The notes under the pieces were generated by a model that had not been told where the DNA came from, made no database searches, and saw nothing but the letters and a program-made list of their open reading frames with translations. This document shows, piece after piece, positions 11,930 to 23,144 of a stretch of DNA of 64,000 nucleotides; the stretch's first letter is position 1; each line of letters starts with the position of its first letter. A program made the position numbers and the translations under genes. Source of the DNA: Morinoia aosen (Eukaryota; Arthropoda; Malacostraca; Amphipoda; Talitridae); the NCBI GenBank assembly GCA_030386875.1, contig CM059575.1, positions 20,732,293 through 20,796,292 on the forward strand, written 5' to 3'.

Positions 11930-12250
11930 TTGAGAATTTCTCTACGAACACTTCACTCCCTCCGTGCGAGGCCTCAAGTCGATAGGCGCTAAATGGATGT
12001 TTCAGAAAGATAACGTCTCTAGCCAAACCTTGAAATGCATTTTAGTTTGCTGATCAACGAGAGAATTAGGGTTTTAGACTGGCCTTCGCAATCTCCCGAT
12101 CTAAATCCATTGGAAAATGTCTGGAAGCTGCAAAAAATTCTTGCTTGTAAAAAGAAATCATTTTATATGGCTGAACAGCAGCAGTTTATTTTGAAGAATG
12201 TGAATAAAATCTCTATCGATACGAGCCAGACGCTCATCTGATGCCATTAA
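11930..12250 (+). pseudogene. Tc1/mariner-like transposase fragment, C-terminal half
   Basis: Two frames together give the end of a Tc1-like transposase catalytic domain. One frame (about 11935-12030) reads a region ending GAKWMFQKDNVSSQT, where the Asp of QKDN corresponds to the second catalytic residue. After a frameshift near 12035 the next frame reads VLDWPSQSPDLNPLENVW, the family's hallmark with the third catalytic residue (Glu of LENVW), and then a tail resembling the usual C-terminus up to a stop at 12241. The N-terminal DNA-binding region was not found and no terminal repeats could be assigned. It is a dead relic. Confidence 0.85.
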
Positions 12251-12421
12251 AATCGATCGACTAGAACTCGATCCATGAACATCGACTGAGAGCAATTGTA
12301 CATAGCTACTTATGGCTAAATGACCATACATTGCTATAGAAGGAAGTAAAAAAATGTAATCGGTGTTCGCAAAACAAAAATTTCTTACTTTTTTATGAAA
12401 TTGTATTTTTCATTTGTGTGT

Positions 12422-12605
12422 AAATGTGATGTGTGTTTAGAATGCAAAAATTCCAAAACTCTTCATGATCTGTTTGTTTGATGTGTGTGTTTGATCTGTG
12501 TAAAAATGTGATGTGTGTTTAGAATGCAAAAATTCCTAAACTCTTCATGATCTGTGTGTTTGATCTATGTGAAAATTTAATCTGTGTTTACAATGCAGAA
12601 ATTTC
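12422..12605. repeat. Three degenerate copies of a ~70-80 bp unit
   Basis: The phrase AAATGTGATGTGTGTTTAG followed by AATGCAAAAATTCC occurs at 12422 and 12504, and a weaker version occurs at 12573. Each is followed by CTCTTCATGATCTGTGTG-like sequence. The spacings are 82 and 69 bp. This is a small, partly decayed tandem duplication with no other function evident. Confidence 0.85.
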
Positions 12606-12759
12606 TAAGCAGTTCAACTTACACATACCAATCTCAATCGGACGTGTAGTGTAACTATTAGTACCCAAGTCGTCGTGGCAGCGGAGCTCTGCCCGGACGG
12701 CGGATATGGGCTGAGCAGGTGCTGTTGTGAACCTGCGCCAGTCTTTTGGTTTGGTAGTT

Positions 12760-13094
12760 GGCACCTCTTTTGTAGGGAAACAAAGAGAATGACTAAAAAC
12801 TGGCACCTCGTTTTGTAGGGAAACAAAGAGAATGACTTAAAACTGGCACCTCATTTTTTAGGGGAACATAGAGAATGACTAAAACCTGGCACTTCTTTTG
12901 TAGGGAAACATAGAGAATGACTAAAACCTGGCACCTCGTTTGTAGGGAAACATAGAGAATGACTAAAACCTGGCACCTCTTTTGTAGGGAAACATAGAGA
13001 ATGACTAAAACCTGGTACCTCGTTTATAGGGAAACATATAGAATGACTAAAACCTGGCACCTCGTTTGTAGGGAAACATAGAGAATGACTAAAA
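12760..13094. repeat. 42-bp minisatellite, about 8 copies
   Basis: Units begin CCTGGCACCTCGTTTGTAGG and end GAGAATGACTAAAA. The period is 42 bp, with two early units near 12800 slightly longer (CTCGTTTTGTAGG). Because 42 is divisible by 3, a minus-strand frame stays open across it. The unit is not related by eye to the neighbouring arrays. Confidence 0.96.
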
Positions 13095-14055
13095 ACCAGC
13101 CACAGTATAAAACGAGGTACCCAAAAACATAGTTGAGTCATGTACAACTATTACGTCAGATACATTGACATTACGCCTGTTCATTATGTCGTTCGACTGC
13201 GTCGGTGTTGTTTCGAAACCAGTTCGAACATTTGTTATACAGTAATTCTCTCACTCCATCGAAAAGCTTTACCAGTGAGTTAATGTTCGTAACAAGGTAT
13301 GAATATCGAACAGTGAGTGCTTACTTTATTTTACTCCTCTATGTTTTTGTTTTATGAAATGAGTACTATTCTACCACCATGTAGAGTGAGTTTCGATGTT
13401 AACTGCACGATTTAGAATAGATGTTTGATCTCCGTGTCTTCTACTGCGCTGAATTTATACCTTTCTACAGTAGAGTTTCACATTTAAGAATCTATGAAAG
13501 TGTATTCTATGAAAGATAGCGCAACAATTGGGCCAACTGTACTGCCCCATGCCTATCTAATATTCCTTTTTCGCTCATAAGCTTTTAAATACGCGTAGCC
13601 GTGTACCCGCGTTTTTTTTTCAGTGAGTGAGTCCTTTTAGAATAATTTGTATCTATTTCCTATCGTGATGAAACAAATTAAAAAATTATGTAGCAGAAAA
13701 GGTAGATGATAGAGAGACTAATTCACTAAAACATACTGAAGAAGTTGATGCACACTGAAAATGATTTCGTTCATTCATTTGTAAGATGCTTGAATGAACT
13801 CTGAATGAACTATCAATACATCGAAATCGATATTCGTTTACTACAGGGAGAAAAATATCTTATTGAACTCATTACTTAGGAAAACGATGTAAGTCTCATC
13901 TTAAAAACGGAAAATCCGCTAAAAAGCTAAACGCAAATGCACACCTTGGGTCATTACACATAAACATCGAAACGACCACGCACTAAAGCCTTACAACCGT
14001 AAGCACGCACCATGCAAACGAGCTTCACACGACCAGCTCAGGGACTACTTTCGAA
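13095..14055. other. No feature recognised
   Basis: AT-rich sequence with short frames only. I found no transposon ends, arrays or structured elements. Confidence 0.55.
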
Positions 14056-14266
14056 GCACAACACTGCACAAGCACAACTCTAAACAATACTGTGCAAGCA
14101 CAACACTACACAATACTGTGCAAGCTCAGCACTGCACAAACACTGCATTGCACAAGCACAACACTGCACAAGCACAACTCTAAACAATACTGTGCAAGCA
14201 CAACACTAAACAATACTGTGCAAGCTCAACACTGCACAAACAGCATTGCACAAGCACAACACTGCA
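14056..14266. repeat. Two tandem copies of a ~100-bp unit made of shorter repeats
   Basis: Copies start at 14056 and 14156 with GCACAACACTGCACAAGCAC and have lengths of 101 and 99 bp. Within each copy the phrases CAATACTGTGCAAGC and CACTGCACAA recur, so the 100-bp unit is itself built from diverged 20-25 bp sub-repeats. A third copy breaks off after 14266. Confidence 0.9.
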
Positions 14267-14754
14267 GTGACCGCAGTGCACCACAGCACCGCATCACAGC
14301 ACGCACGTGTTAAGCTGTCGCTGTGCTTTGGAAGGCACACTGCGATTTGAAGGCGGCTTCGACGCTACTAATTTGGCTGCTATTCTCCTGGTGTTTATCA
14401 TAGAGCTCAGCCTGAGAGTGTGTTGTGAGAGGCATCTCTCGCACGCTCCTTAGTGCACAATTTTTTGTTGGACTTCGAGGCACTCGAGGTGGCGAATGTA
14501 GAAATGAGAGCACGAAAAGTGGTTTGATGAATGTAAATAGAACGTGAGCGTAGCGGTGATGTTGGGTGAACGTAAGTGAATTTAACGAGATGTTCAGCAA
14601 ATTGGGATGATCCTTGTGAAAATTCAAATAAGATGGCAGAAATTGTGCTGTTTGTTTGCCATGACCATGGCCTTTTTTTAGTTATTAGTTCGTGTTTTTC
14701 TGCTGGGAATGTTGAAATGAAAGAACTGGAGTATCTTTATTTAATTACAAATAT
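14267..14754. other. No feature recognised
   Basis: Overlapping open frames of about 105 codons (minus, 14310-14627) and 65 codons (plus, 14576-14773) are present, but neither resembles a known family or shows a start context or motif that I can defend. No repeat was seen. Confidence 0.45.
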
Positions 14755-15255
14755 CTCACTCGATGTCCCCTGATATCCTTTTAATATACCACTTGTATCC
14801 CCCAAGTGTTTTACCCTGATACCTTCTTTGATGTTCCCTTGTATTTCTAATGGTGTTCCCTCGCATATTTCCTTTTGATATACTCATAGTAACCTATTAG
14901 GTTTCATAAATTCTTAATAACCCATTAGGTTTTCCCTTGGTATCCCACTGTTTGTAATCCGTCTTGATGTCCCCCTTATTAATCTCCTGTCCGATATCCT
15001 CGCTGAAATCTTCCTTGGAATCACTTCTGAAAGACACCCTGATATTTTCCTTAATATCCTTCGTGATATTTTCTCTTACATTCATATAATCTCTTCATGC
15101 TATCTTCCTAATATCCTCCGGCTTTTCTCTGATATCCCCGCGGATTTCACTCCTGATATTCTCCCCAATATTGCCCTTAATATCTCCCTAATATTCTGCT
15201 CAAATCTCTCCAAGTAGCTTTAGCGATATTCTCTTGATATTTCCCAACATCCTTT
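14755..15255. repeat. Strongly decayed short tandem repeat, TGATATYCYCC-like
   Basis: Over 500 bp the phrases GATATCCT, GATATTCTC, GATATTTTC and GATGTCCC recur every 12-25 bp in one orientation, always followed by pyrimidines. The spacing is irregular and the units differ at many positions. This looks like an old minisatellite with a unit near 15-18 bp that has lost its regularity. Confidence 0.6.
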
Positions 15256-18200
15256 AATACTTGTACTTACTTGTTATTTTCGTCTACGGGAGACATCAAT
15301 CTAAATAAAGCAGGAAAAGTTCCTCAAACTCGCGTTAGCACACTTAGCTTGACAATAAACGCTATCTGGAACGAGTGTTTTGTAATACGAGTATACTACA
15401 TATAGCGTTCCAACGCCGTCAAAAATGATGACAGTTATTCAAGCTTCAGCTATAATTCATTCGTAAAAACTTTTTATACCAGGTGCTTAACTGCATATCC
15501 TTATCCTCCTTCCTTCCTCCAATACTTTCCATTTTTGGGTTGGATAAACTTCCCAATTAATTTGTAGAAATTTACTATCAGAAATTTATATTCACTATGC
15601 AGTGTTCAGGTGTCCAATTTACAGTGCACAATTTGGGATAAATTTTTGCAAGCTTTATGTTATTATATAATTTCACACGAAGTCCCTCTACACCCATCGT
15701 TGGGTGCCGAAAATAGGATGCAATAATTCCCTGAAAAGTAATGTAAACTCATGAGGTCATTACAGAGAAATTTGGATGTGATGGACCAAATCTTAACGCG
15801 CAAAATCCCATCATGAAAAAAAGACCATCTCTCCCAAACTGTTCAAAACCGGTAACCATTAAGCGAAATTTAAAATTCTTTTTGATGGCCGAACCTTACT
15901 GAGGATATATTAAGCTCCAGAAGGCCTGCTGTCCTCTCAGGCTCGTAAAACACAAGCATTACGACCGGATAATCGCAGAAAATATATCTCTAGTCCGGCG
16001 GACCGGATCCTATCGGAGTTCGATAAAGACGTGTTTTGAAACGTATGAATTTGATCCACGTCTGGCGTGACAAAATAATGGGCATAGGAAGTGATAATGA
16101 ATACCTCGGTGAAGTTTTCTTGCTGTAGTTGGGTAGAAAATGTCCATGGCAATGCACTTTTTTGACGGCAGCAGCAAAAAAAAGTGATTGCATATTTTAG
16201 AATAGAAATCATCTTTCAAATTTGATTATTTTCGACGTACCGGCTTTCTCCCGGTTCCACACCGTAAGTGGGTTTGACACCACTCCCAGTTAATACGATT
16301 TATGACATTGAGCCCGTCAATATACTGAAACAAGCTCGTAATATATTTCTTTACTGCCTCGAACATCCCGCTTGGCTCCGGACCAAGTCTCCTGTCAGCT
16401 CTGCCCAAAAATTCGGCAATTCTGAGACGACGATGCAGAAGAAGATCATCTCGTACCCTGACATGGTCCGAATGCTCGGTGCAGCATCGTTTTCTGATAT
16501 TCTGGATCGTTAGATGAGAGAAATGTCTCTTCTATTCTGCAGTGCGCCATCAAGGCTGATTTACGAAGGCAAAAATGGTTTTTGTTCAAACTTCGCCGAC
16601 GAGAAGCGCGCGCTTGGAGGGTGTGTGATTGTGGCCGTACATGTGTAGTTTGGTTCTATTTCTGTTTTTGTTTGTCATTTCGGGTTGGACCATAAGCTTT
16701 TTTTTATAGTTTGAATGTCAAATTTGTTTCATGAATAATGCACGTATACATGGGGTTGGAATTAGGTTCGCAATGGTGATGTCGGTGTCAATATATTATT
16801 AAACGTCTTAGCTGCAACGTTTGTTAATGATAATTTTTTCAACTACTTCCAACTTGCTGGATCCTCGCATAATTTACCTTAACATTGCAACTCCGGATTG
16901 AATTTTCACTTGAACTCAAATTTTCCAGTTTCTAAAATTAAAAATATCGTCATAAAATTGAATTTTACTATTTTTTCGTAACTTAAAGCGTTTTTCAAAT
17001 AATTTTATTCTTACCAACATGTGACTAAGATATGCCGTCATTCAAATGTAATCAAGCTTCAGCAATTACGAACGGTATTTGCTACTGTCAACAAACAATA
17101 ACTGCTACTAACTGTTATAGCTATGAAGTTATAGTTCATGAAACTAACCGAAATTTCACCATGAGGAAACCCTGTTTGCCTCCACGTGGTAACATCACAT
17201 TTCCTCACGAAACAACCCAAGGAAAACCGAGAAAATTCATTTCCTGGACAGCAGCTTAGATTCTCTAAAAAATGCTTCTACGAATTGTACGTAGCAGTAA
17301 ACCTTGGTTAAATTCATTAACTATTGATACCCATTAGGCAGTGATTAATGTATTTGTGTTGTCTTTTAGGTATTTTTGTCTAGAGCACCTTGTAATGGCT
17401 GACAAACCCACTGAATTACTGGTGATGTTTGTTGAGTGATTGTTAGTTAATTTACTGGCGTTTACCAACAGGTATCGGTAAGTTTATCTACTTCTATTGC
17501 TCTTCAGGTAAAGGTTAAATAATTTACTGGTGTTGTTTTTATCAAGTTATGGTTATTTAATTCACTGATGTTTGTCATCAGATATCGGTTAGTTAATCTT
17601 CTTCAATTACATGTTAAATTTTTTTAGTTGATTAACTGGTGTTAGGCAAGGGTAATTCATTCTTTAGCTTTGTCTACCAACACCTACCACTTTACTAACA
17701 TGGCTCAATTAAAATACCAACGCAGACAGAGGCTGGAAGCGGCACATATTCAGCGCCGATTAACAACCAATAAACATAGCAAGAAACTCGGCTCAAGCAC
17801 ACGAACAAACGCACTTCTGCATTCTTGCACGCACAGACGTGCCTTGTTCCACTCGGGCCGGTAAATAGAAAACATTCCTTCTTGTATGACTTGCGTGAGT
17901 CAGGGTGTGCGCCAGAACATATATTTGAGCTTCGTCATTCTATTTCCAGGAGAGGGCAAGAGATATGTATGTTCAGACGTCCCGGATATGAATTTAGTAA
18001 CTCTGCACGTTAGCGAAAAATGCGGTATTTAATTTTTTCAGCTTGTTTGTCATCTAATATCTCTTTGTAATTTCATTTTCGATTTTTTTTCATAAGTGAT
18101 CGTTCTCAACGATAGTTAATTGAGATGAATGGGATAGTTAATTGAGGTGAATGTGAGATGAATGGGTTCCCTTGTCGGTAATTTTACAGTCAACAATCTT

Positions 18201-18541
18201 GTTTGTTATCACTTATCAGTTACTTGTTTGTGATTTCATTGCCTATACTTTTATAAATATTTGATGGTACAAATTTACAAGAACGTAAGCCATTTACCTC
18301 TCTGCTCATGTGTCTACGGTTATTTATCCATTGTATAATCTGCAATATGAACATTCATCTATGCATAAAAACATAGTTAACAAATGAAACACAAACTACT
18401 GATAGACAAAATATGAGCAACAATTCTTCTTTATAACCAAAAGCGGTTGTGATGGCATCATATTTGCTGGTTTTCCTCAACATAGCAGCAACTTTACTTG
18501 TGCAAGGCAGCGGTACCTTGTAGGGTAACTCTGGCTGCAAC
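15256..18541. other. Intergenic DNA; decayed repeat at 17.40-17.67 kb
   Basis: No gene was recognised. At about 17400-17670 the phrases TTTACTGGTGTTTGTCA and GGTTAGTTAAT recur in degenerate form at irregular 60-90 bp spacing, suggesting an old duplication series. Overlapping frames of 60-90 codons at 15.94-16.51 kb on both strands have no recognisable motifs. The remainder is AT-rich with scattered short frames. Confidence 0.5.
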
Positions 18542-20128
18542 TGTGCGAGTTGTGTTTGTGCGAGTTGTGTTTGTGTGAGTTGTGTTTGTGTGAGTTGTGT
18601 TTATGTGAGTTGTGTTTGTGTGAGTTGTGTTTGTGTGAGTTGTGTTTGTGCGAGTTGTGTTTGTGTGAGTTGTGTTTGTGTGAGTTGTGTTTGTGTGAGT
18701 TGTGTTTGTGTGAGTTGTGTTTGTGAGAGTTGTGTTTGTGTGAGTTGTGTTTGTGCGAGTTGTGTTTGTGTGAGTTGTGTTTGTGCGAGTTGTGTTTGTG
18801 TGAGTTGTGTTTGTGAGAGTTGTGTTTGTGTGAGTTGTGTTTGTGCGAGTTGTGTTTGTGTGAGTTGTGTTTGTGTGAGTTGTGTTTGTGTGAGTTGTGT
18901 TTGTGTGAGTTGTGTTTGTGTGAGTTGTGTTTGTGCGAGTTGTGTTTGTGTGAGTTGTGTTTGTGTGAGTTGTGTTTGTGTGAGTTGTGTTTGTGTGAGT
19001 TGTATTTGTGTGAGTTGTGTTTGTGTGAGTTGTGTTTGTGTGAGTTGTGTTTGTGCGAGTTGTGTTTGTGTAAGTTGTGTTTGTGTGAGTTGTGTTTGTG
19101 CGAGTTGTGTTTGTGCGAGTTGTGTTTGTGTGAGTTATGTTTGTGCGAGTTGTGTTTGTGCGAGTTGTGTTTGTGTGAGTTGTGTTTGTGTGAGTTGTGT
19201 TTGTGTGAGTTGTGTTTGTGTGAGTTGTGTTTGTGTAAGTTGTGTTTGTGTGAGTTGTGTTTGTGCGAGTTGTGTTTGTGTGAGTTGTGTTTGTGTGAGT
19301 TGTGTTTGTGTGAGTTGTGTTTGTGTGAGTTGTGTTTGTGTAAGTTGTGTTTGTGCGAGTTGTGTTTGTGCGAGTTGTGTTTGTGTGAGTTATGTTTGTG
19401 CGAGTTATGTTGTGCGAGTTGTGTTTGTGTGAGTTGGGTTTGTGTGAGTTGTGTTTGTGTGAGTTGTGTTGTGTAAGTTGTGTTTGTGCGAGTTGTGTTT
19501 GTGTGAGTTGTGTTTATGTGAGTTGTCTTTGTGCGAGTTGTGTTAATGTGAGTTGTGTTTGTGCGAGTTGTGTTTGTGTGAGTTGTGTTTGAGCGAGTTG
19601 TGTTTGTGCGAGTTGTGTTAATGTGAGTTGTGTTTGTGTGAGTTGTGTTTGTGCGAGTTGTGTTTGTGCGAGTTGTGTTTGTGCGAGTTGTGTTTGTGTG
19701 AGTTGTGTTTGTGTGAGTTGTGTTTGTGTGAGTTGTGTTTGTGTAAGTTGTGTTTGTGTAAGTTGTGTTTGTGAGAGTTGTGTTTGTGCGAGTTGTGTTT
19801 GTGCGAGTTGTGTTTGTGTGAGTTGTGTTTGTGTGAGTTGTGTTTGTGTGAGTTGTGTTTGTGCGAGTTGTGTTTGTGTGAGTTGTGTTTGTGCGAGTTG
19901 TGTTTGTGTGAGGGTTGTTTTTTGTGAGTTGTGTCTGTGTGAGTTGTGTTTGTGTGAGTTGTGTTTGTGCGAGTTGTTTTTTTGTGAGTTGTGCTTGTGT
20001 AAGTTGTGTTTGTATAAATTGTTTTTGTGTAAGTTGTGTTTGTGTAAGTTGTGGTTGTGTAAGTTGTGTTTGTGTAAGTTGTGGTTGTGTAAGTTGTGTT
20101 TGTGTAAGTTGTATTTGTGTGGCATTTA
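18542..20128. repeat. 15-bp minisatellite, unit GAGTTGTGTTTGTGT, about 105 copies
   Basis: The unit GAGTTGTGTTTGTGT repeats for about 1.58 kb. Most variation is at two positions (TGTGAG, TGCGAG, TGTAAG, TGAGAG). Copies become more divergent from about 19910 on, where TTTTTTGTG and GGTTGTGTAAG variants appear and lead into the neighbouring array. The period is divisible by 3, so all three + frames and at least one minus frame remain open for hundreds of codons; these encode only low-complexity Cys/Val/Ser or His/Lys/Asn/Thr strings and are not genes. Confidence 0.98.
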
Positions 20129-21692
20129 TGCCAGTGGTATTTGTGCAAGTGGCGTTTGGGCAAGTGGCGTGTGTGTAAATGACATTTGGGCAAGAGGCGT
20201 TTGTGTAAATGACATTTGGGCAAGTGGCATTTGTGCAAGTGGCGTTTGGGCAAGTGGCGTTTGTGTAAATGACATTTGGGCGAGTGGCATTTGTGCAAGT
20301 GACGTTTGGGCAAGTGGCGTTTGTGTAAATGACATTTGGGCAAGTGGCATTTGTGCAAATAGCGTTTGTGCAAGTGACGTTTGTGTAAATGACATTTGGG
20401 CAAGTGGCGTTTGTGTAAATGACATTTGGGCAAGTGGCATTCGTGCAAGTGGCGTTTGGGCAAGTGGCGTTTGTGTAAATGACATTTGGGCAAGTGGCAT
20501 TCGTGCATGTGGCGTTTGGGCAAGTGGCGTTTGTGTAAATGACATTTGGGCAAGTGGCATTCGTGCAAGTGGCGTTTGGGCAAGTGGCGTTTGTGTAAAT
20601 GACATTTGGGTAAGTGGCATTCGTGCAAGTGGCGTTTGGGCAAGTGGCGTTTGTGTAAATGACATTTGGGCGAGTGGCATTTGTGCAAGTGGCGTTTGGG
20701 CAAGTGGCGTTTGTGTAAATGACATTTGGGCAAGTGGCGTTTGTGTAAATGACATTTGGGCAAGTGGCGTTTGTGTAAATGACATTTGGGCAAGTGGCAT
20801 TCGTGCAAGTGGCGTTTGGGCAAGTGGCGTTTGTGTAAATGACATTTGGGCGAGTGGCATTTGTGCAAGTGGCGTTTGGGCAAGTGGCGTTTGTGTAAAT
20901 GACATTTGGGCAAGTGGCATTCGTGCAAGTGGCGTTTGGGCAAGTGGCGTTTATGTAAATGACATTTGGGTAAGTGGCATTCGTGCAAGTGGCGTTTGGG
21001 CAAGTGGCGTTTGTGTAAATGACATTTGGGCGAGTGGCACTTGTGCAAGTGGCGTTTGGGCAAGTGGCGTTTGTGTAAATGACATTTGGGCAAGTGGTGT
21101 TTGTGCAAATAGCCCATGTGCAAGTGGCGTTTGTGTAAATGACATTTTGGCAAGTGGCGTTTGTGTAAATGACATTTGGGCAAGTGGCATTCGTGCAAGT
21201 GGCGTTTGGGCAAGTGACATTTGTGTAAATGATATTTGGGCAAGTGGCATTTGTGCAAGTGGCGTTTGGACAAGTGGCGTTTATGTACATGACATTTTGG
21301 CAAGTGGCGTTTGTGCAAATGGCGTTTGTGCAAGTGGCGTTTGGGCAAGTGGCGTTTGGGCAAGTGGCGTTTATGCAAATGGCGTTTGTGCAAGTGGCGT
21401 TTGTGTAAATGACATTAGGGCAAGTAGCGTTTGTGCAAGTGGCATTTGCGCAAATAGCGTTTGTGAAAATGGCGTTTGTGCAAGTGGCATTTGTGTAAAT
21501 GGCATTTGGGCAAGTGGCGTTTGTGCAAGTGGCGTTTGTGCAAGTGGCGTTTGTGCAAGTGGCGTTTGTGTAAATGACATTTGGGCGATTGGCGTTTGGG
21601 TAAATGACATTTGGGCGAGTGGCGTTTGGGTAAATGACATTTGGGCGAGTGGCGTTTGTTTAAATGGCATTTATGTGAGAGGTTCAGCGAAA
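20129..21692. repeat. 15-bp minisatellite with 60-bp higher-order unit
   Basis: The basic unit CAAGTGGCGTTTGTG (variants TAAATGACATTTGGG, CAAGTGGCATTCGTG) is organised for much of its length in groups of four, giving a 60-bp period between about 20160 and 21060. From about 21300 the order becomes irregular. The unit aligns with that of the preceding array at about 12 of 15 positions (AAGTGGCGTTTGTGT against GAGTTGTGTTTGTGT), so the two arrays share an origin. A minus-strand frame runs through both arrays for 937 codons but has no non-repeat content. Confidence 0.97.
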
Positions 21693-22847
21693 TAATTAGC
21701 ACTTGTTCATTTAAAGGGTAAAAAATTACTGCTTTCCTAACTTTCCGATTTTCTTGTTAGCTTCATAAAGAGCAAGGAATTTCCTCAGAGCAACGGGTAG
21801 CGAGCTGCATCGCGCGTTTCTGCAATGCGTGTCCTATTCTACGGCGGGGGCAGGAAGCGAGCGTTTAGCGTACTCTGCTCCGCTTCATCAAAATCACAAA
21901 TTAAGTGATTTCTAAATTAATCAGAATACAAGCGTTTCTCTTTGCATTTTCGTTTGAGTACTGGAGAAGTTCATGTGAAGCCTTACACAGCAGTTTGAGC
22001 TGCAGCGCAATTTGGAATTTGTACCGTTCATTTTTCAAGAAATTTCTTCATGGTATGGAAGTTGTTGAGGCTTTAACATTTGACCCCACGTGGGACTAAC
22101 TGCACAGAAATTTTTGAGTCGACTTCACGCATAATTCCAAAACTGAAACTTCCTTTTTTAGTCTTTTTCCTCGGTTTTTAAGAGGAACCAATGTTTTTCT
22201 GTCACAAACGTTTTTTTTTGCAAATCTCCATGCAGTTTCCGTTGATGTTGATTCGCCAAATCATCATTTTTGTTTTCGTTTTTCAAATTTTTTACGCTCA
22301 TGCTCTTCTGATCACTCCTTTATTGTTTACACTCTATGATATTGAGTTCATTGTGTTGATTTAAGTGCTTCTAATACACGGTTAGCGACATAATCAATTT
22401 CAGACAAAAGGAAAAACGCGACAGCCCGTGCAAACATTCCAGTTTAAAAAACAACCCACAATGTCGGTGCTCATTCACCCCTTACCTCAGGTCTGGGCTT
22501 AAAAACTCTTCTATTTAAGCTATAAATTAGCACCAGAAGTTCAATGAACTCCTTAAGATCAAAACACTTTCACGTCTTTCAGAGAATATTTTCGTGGTAA
22601 GCTCTCCACACAAGCAGTGGTCGTCGAAAATTGTGATCTAAGATAGGCTTCGAGTCATTCCACTTTTTTGTTTTGCTCCAATCTTATTTTAATGGATTGT
22701 CGGGAGGCAATCACAGACGCAATCTCACGCTTGGATGACCAATGATTGTCCTAGACGATGACATTCCAATCAGACGCACCTGACATTTCAAGATGGCGGC
22801 CTTGGTGAGCTCTGGTGACGTGACCTGCGTCTGGGTGGCTGGTCCCT
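21693..22847. other. No feature recognised
   Basis: Ordinary AT-rich sequence with a GC-richer patch near 21790-21870. No arrays, transposon termini or motif-bearing frames were seen. Confidence 0.55.
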
Positions 22848-23144
22848 GGGCCTGTGTCTGGGCACACACGTGTGTCTGGGCCTGCTGGCATGTCTGGGCC
22901 TGCAGACATGTCTAGGCCTGCAGACATGTCTAGGCCTGCAGACATGTCTATAAGCCTGCAGACATGTCTAGGCCTGCAGACATGTCTGGGCCTGCAGACA
23001 TGTCTAGGCCTGCAGACATTTCTAGGCCTGCAGGCATGTCTAGACCTATAGACATGCCTAGGCCTGCAGACATGTCTAGGCCTGCAGACATGTCAAGACC
23101 TATAGACATGTCTAGGCCTGCAGGCATGTCTAGGCCTACAGGCA
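22848..23144. repeat. 18-bp minisatellite, unit AGGCCTGCAGACATGTCT, about 16 copies
   Basis: The first units are variant (CTGGGCCTGTGTCTGGGC), and then the unit AGGCCTGCAGACATGTCT becomes regular to 23144 with substitutions such as AGACCTATAGACATG. One unit carries a 2-bp insertion (TATAAGCC near 22950). A second array of the same family lies at 25188-25480. Confidence 0.96.

Noticed and set aside
12588-13147. Minus frames over the 42-bp array as a secreted repeat protein
   Set aside because: The period of 42 keeps the frame open. The content is a repeated FSHSLCFPTKEVPG string with no independent support.
15937-16513. Overlapping frames of 60-91 codons on both strands as a small gene
   Set aside because: Several frames overlap in different phases and none carries a recognisable family motif.
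18477-21290. 937-codon minus-strand open frame as a repetitive protein gene
   Set aside because: It lies wholly in 15-bp arrays, other frames on both strands are open too, and it has no non-repeat domain or signal sequence.
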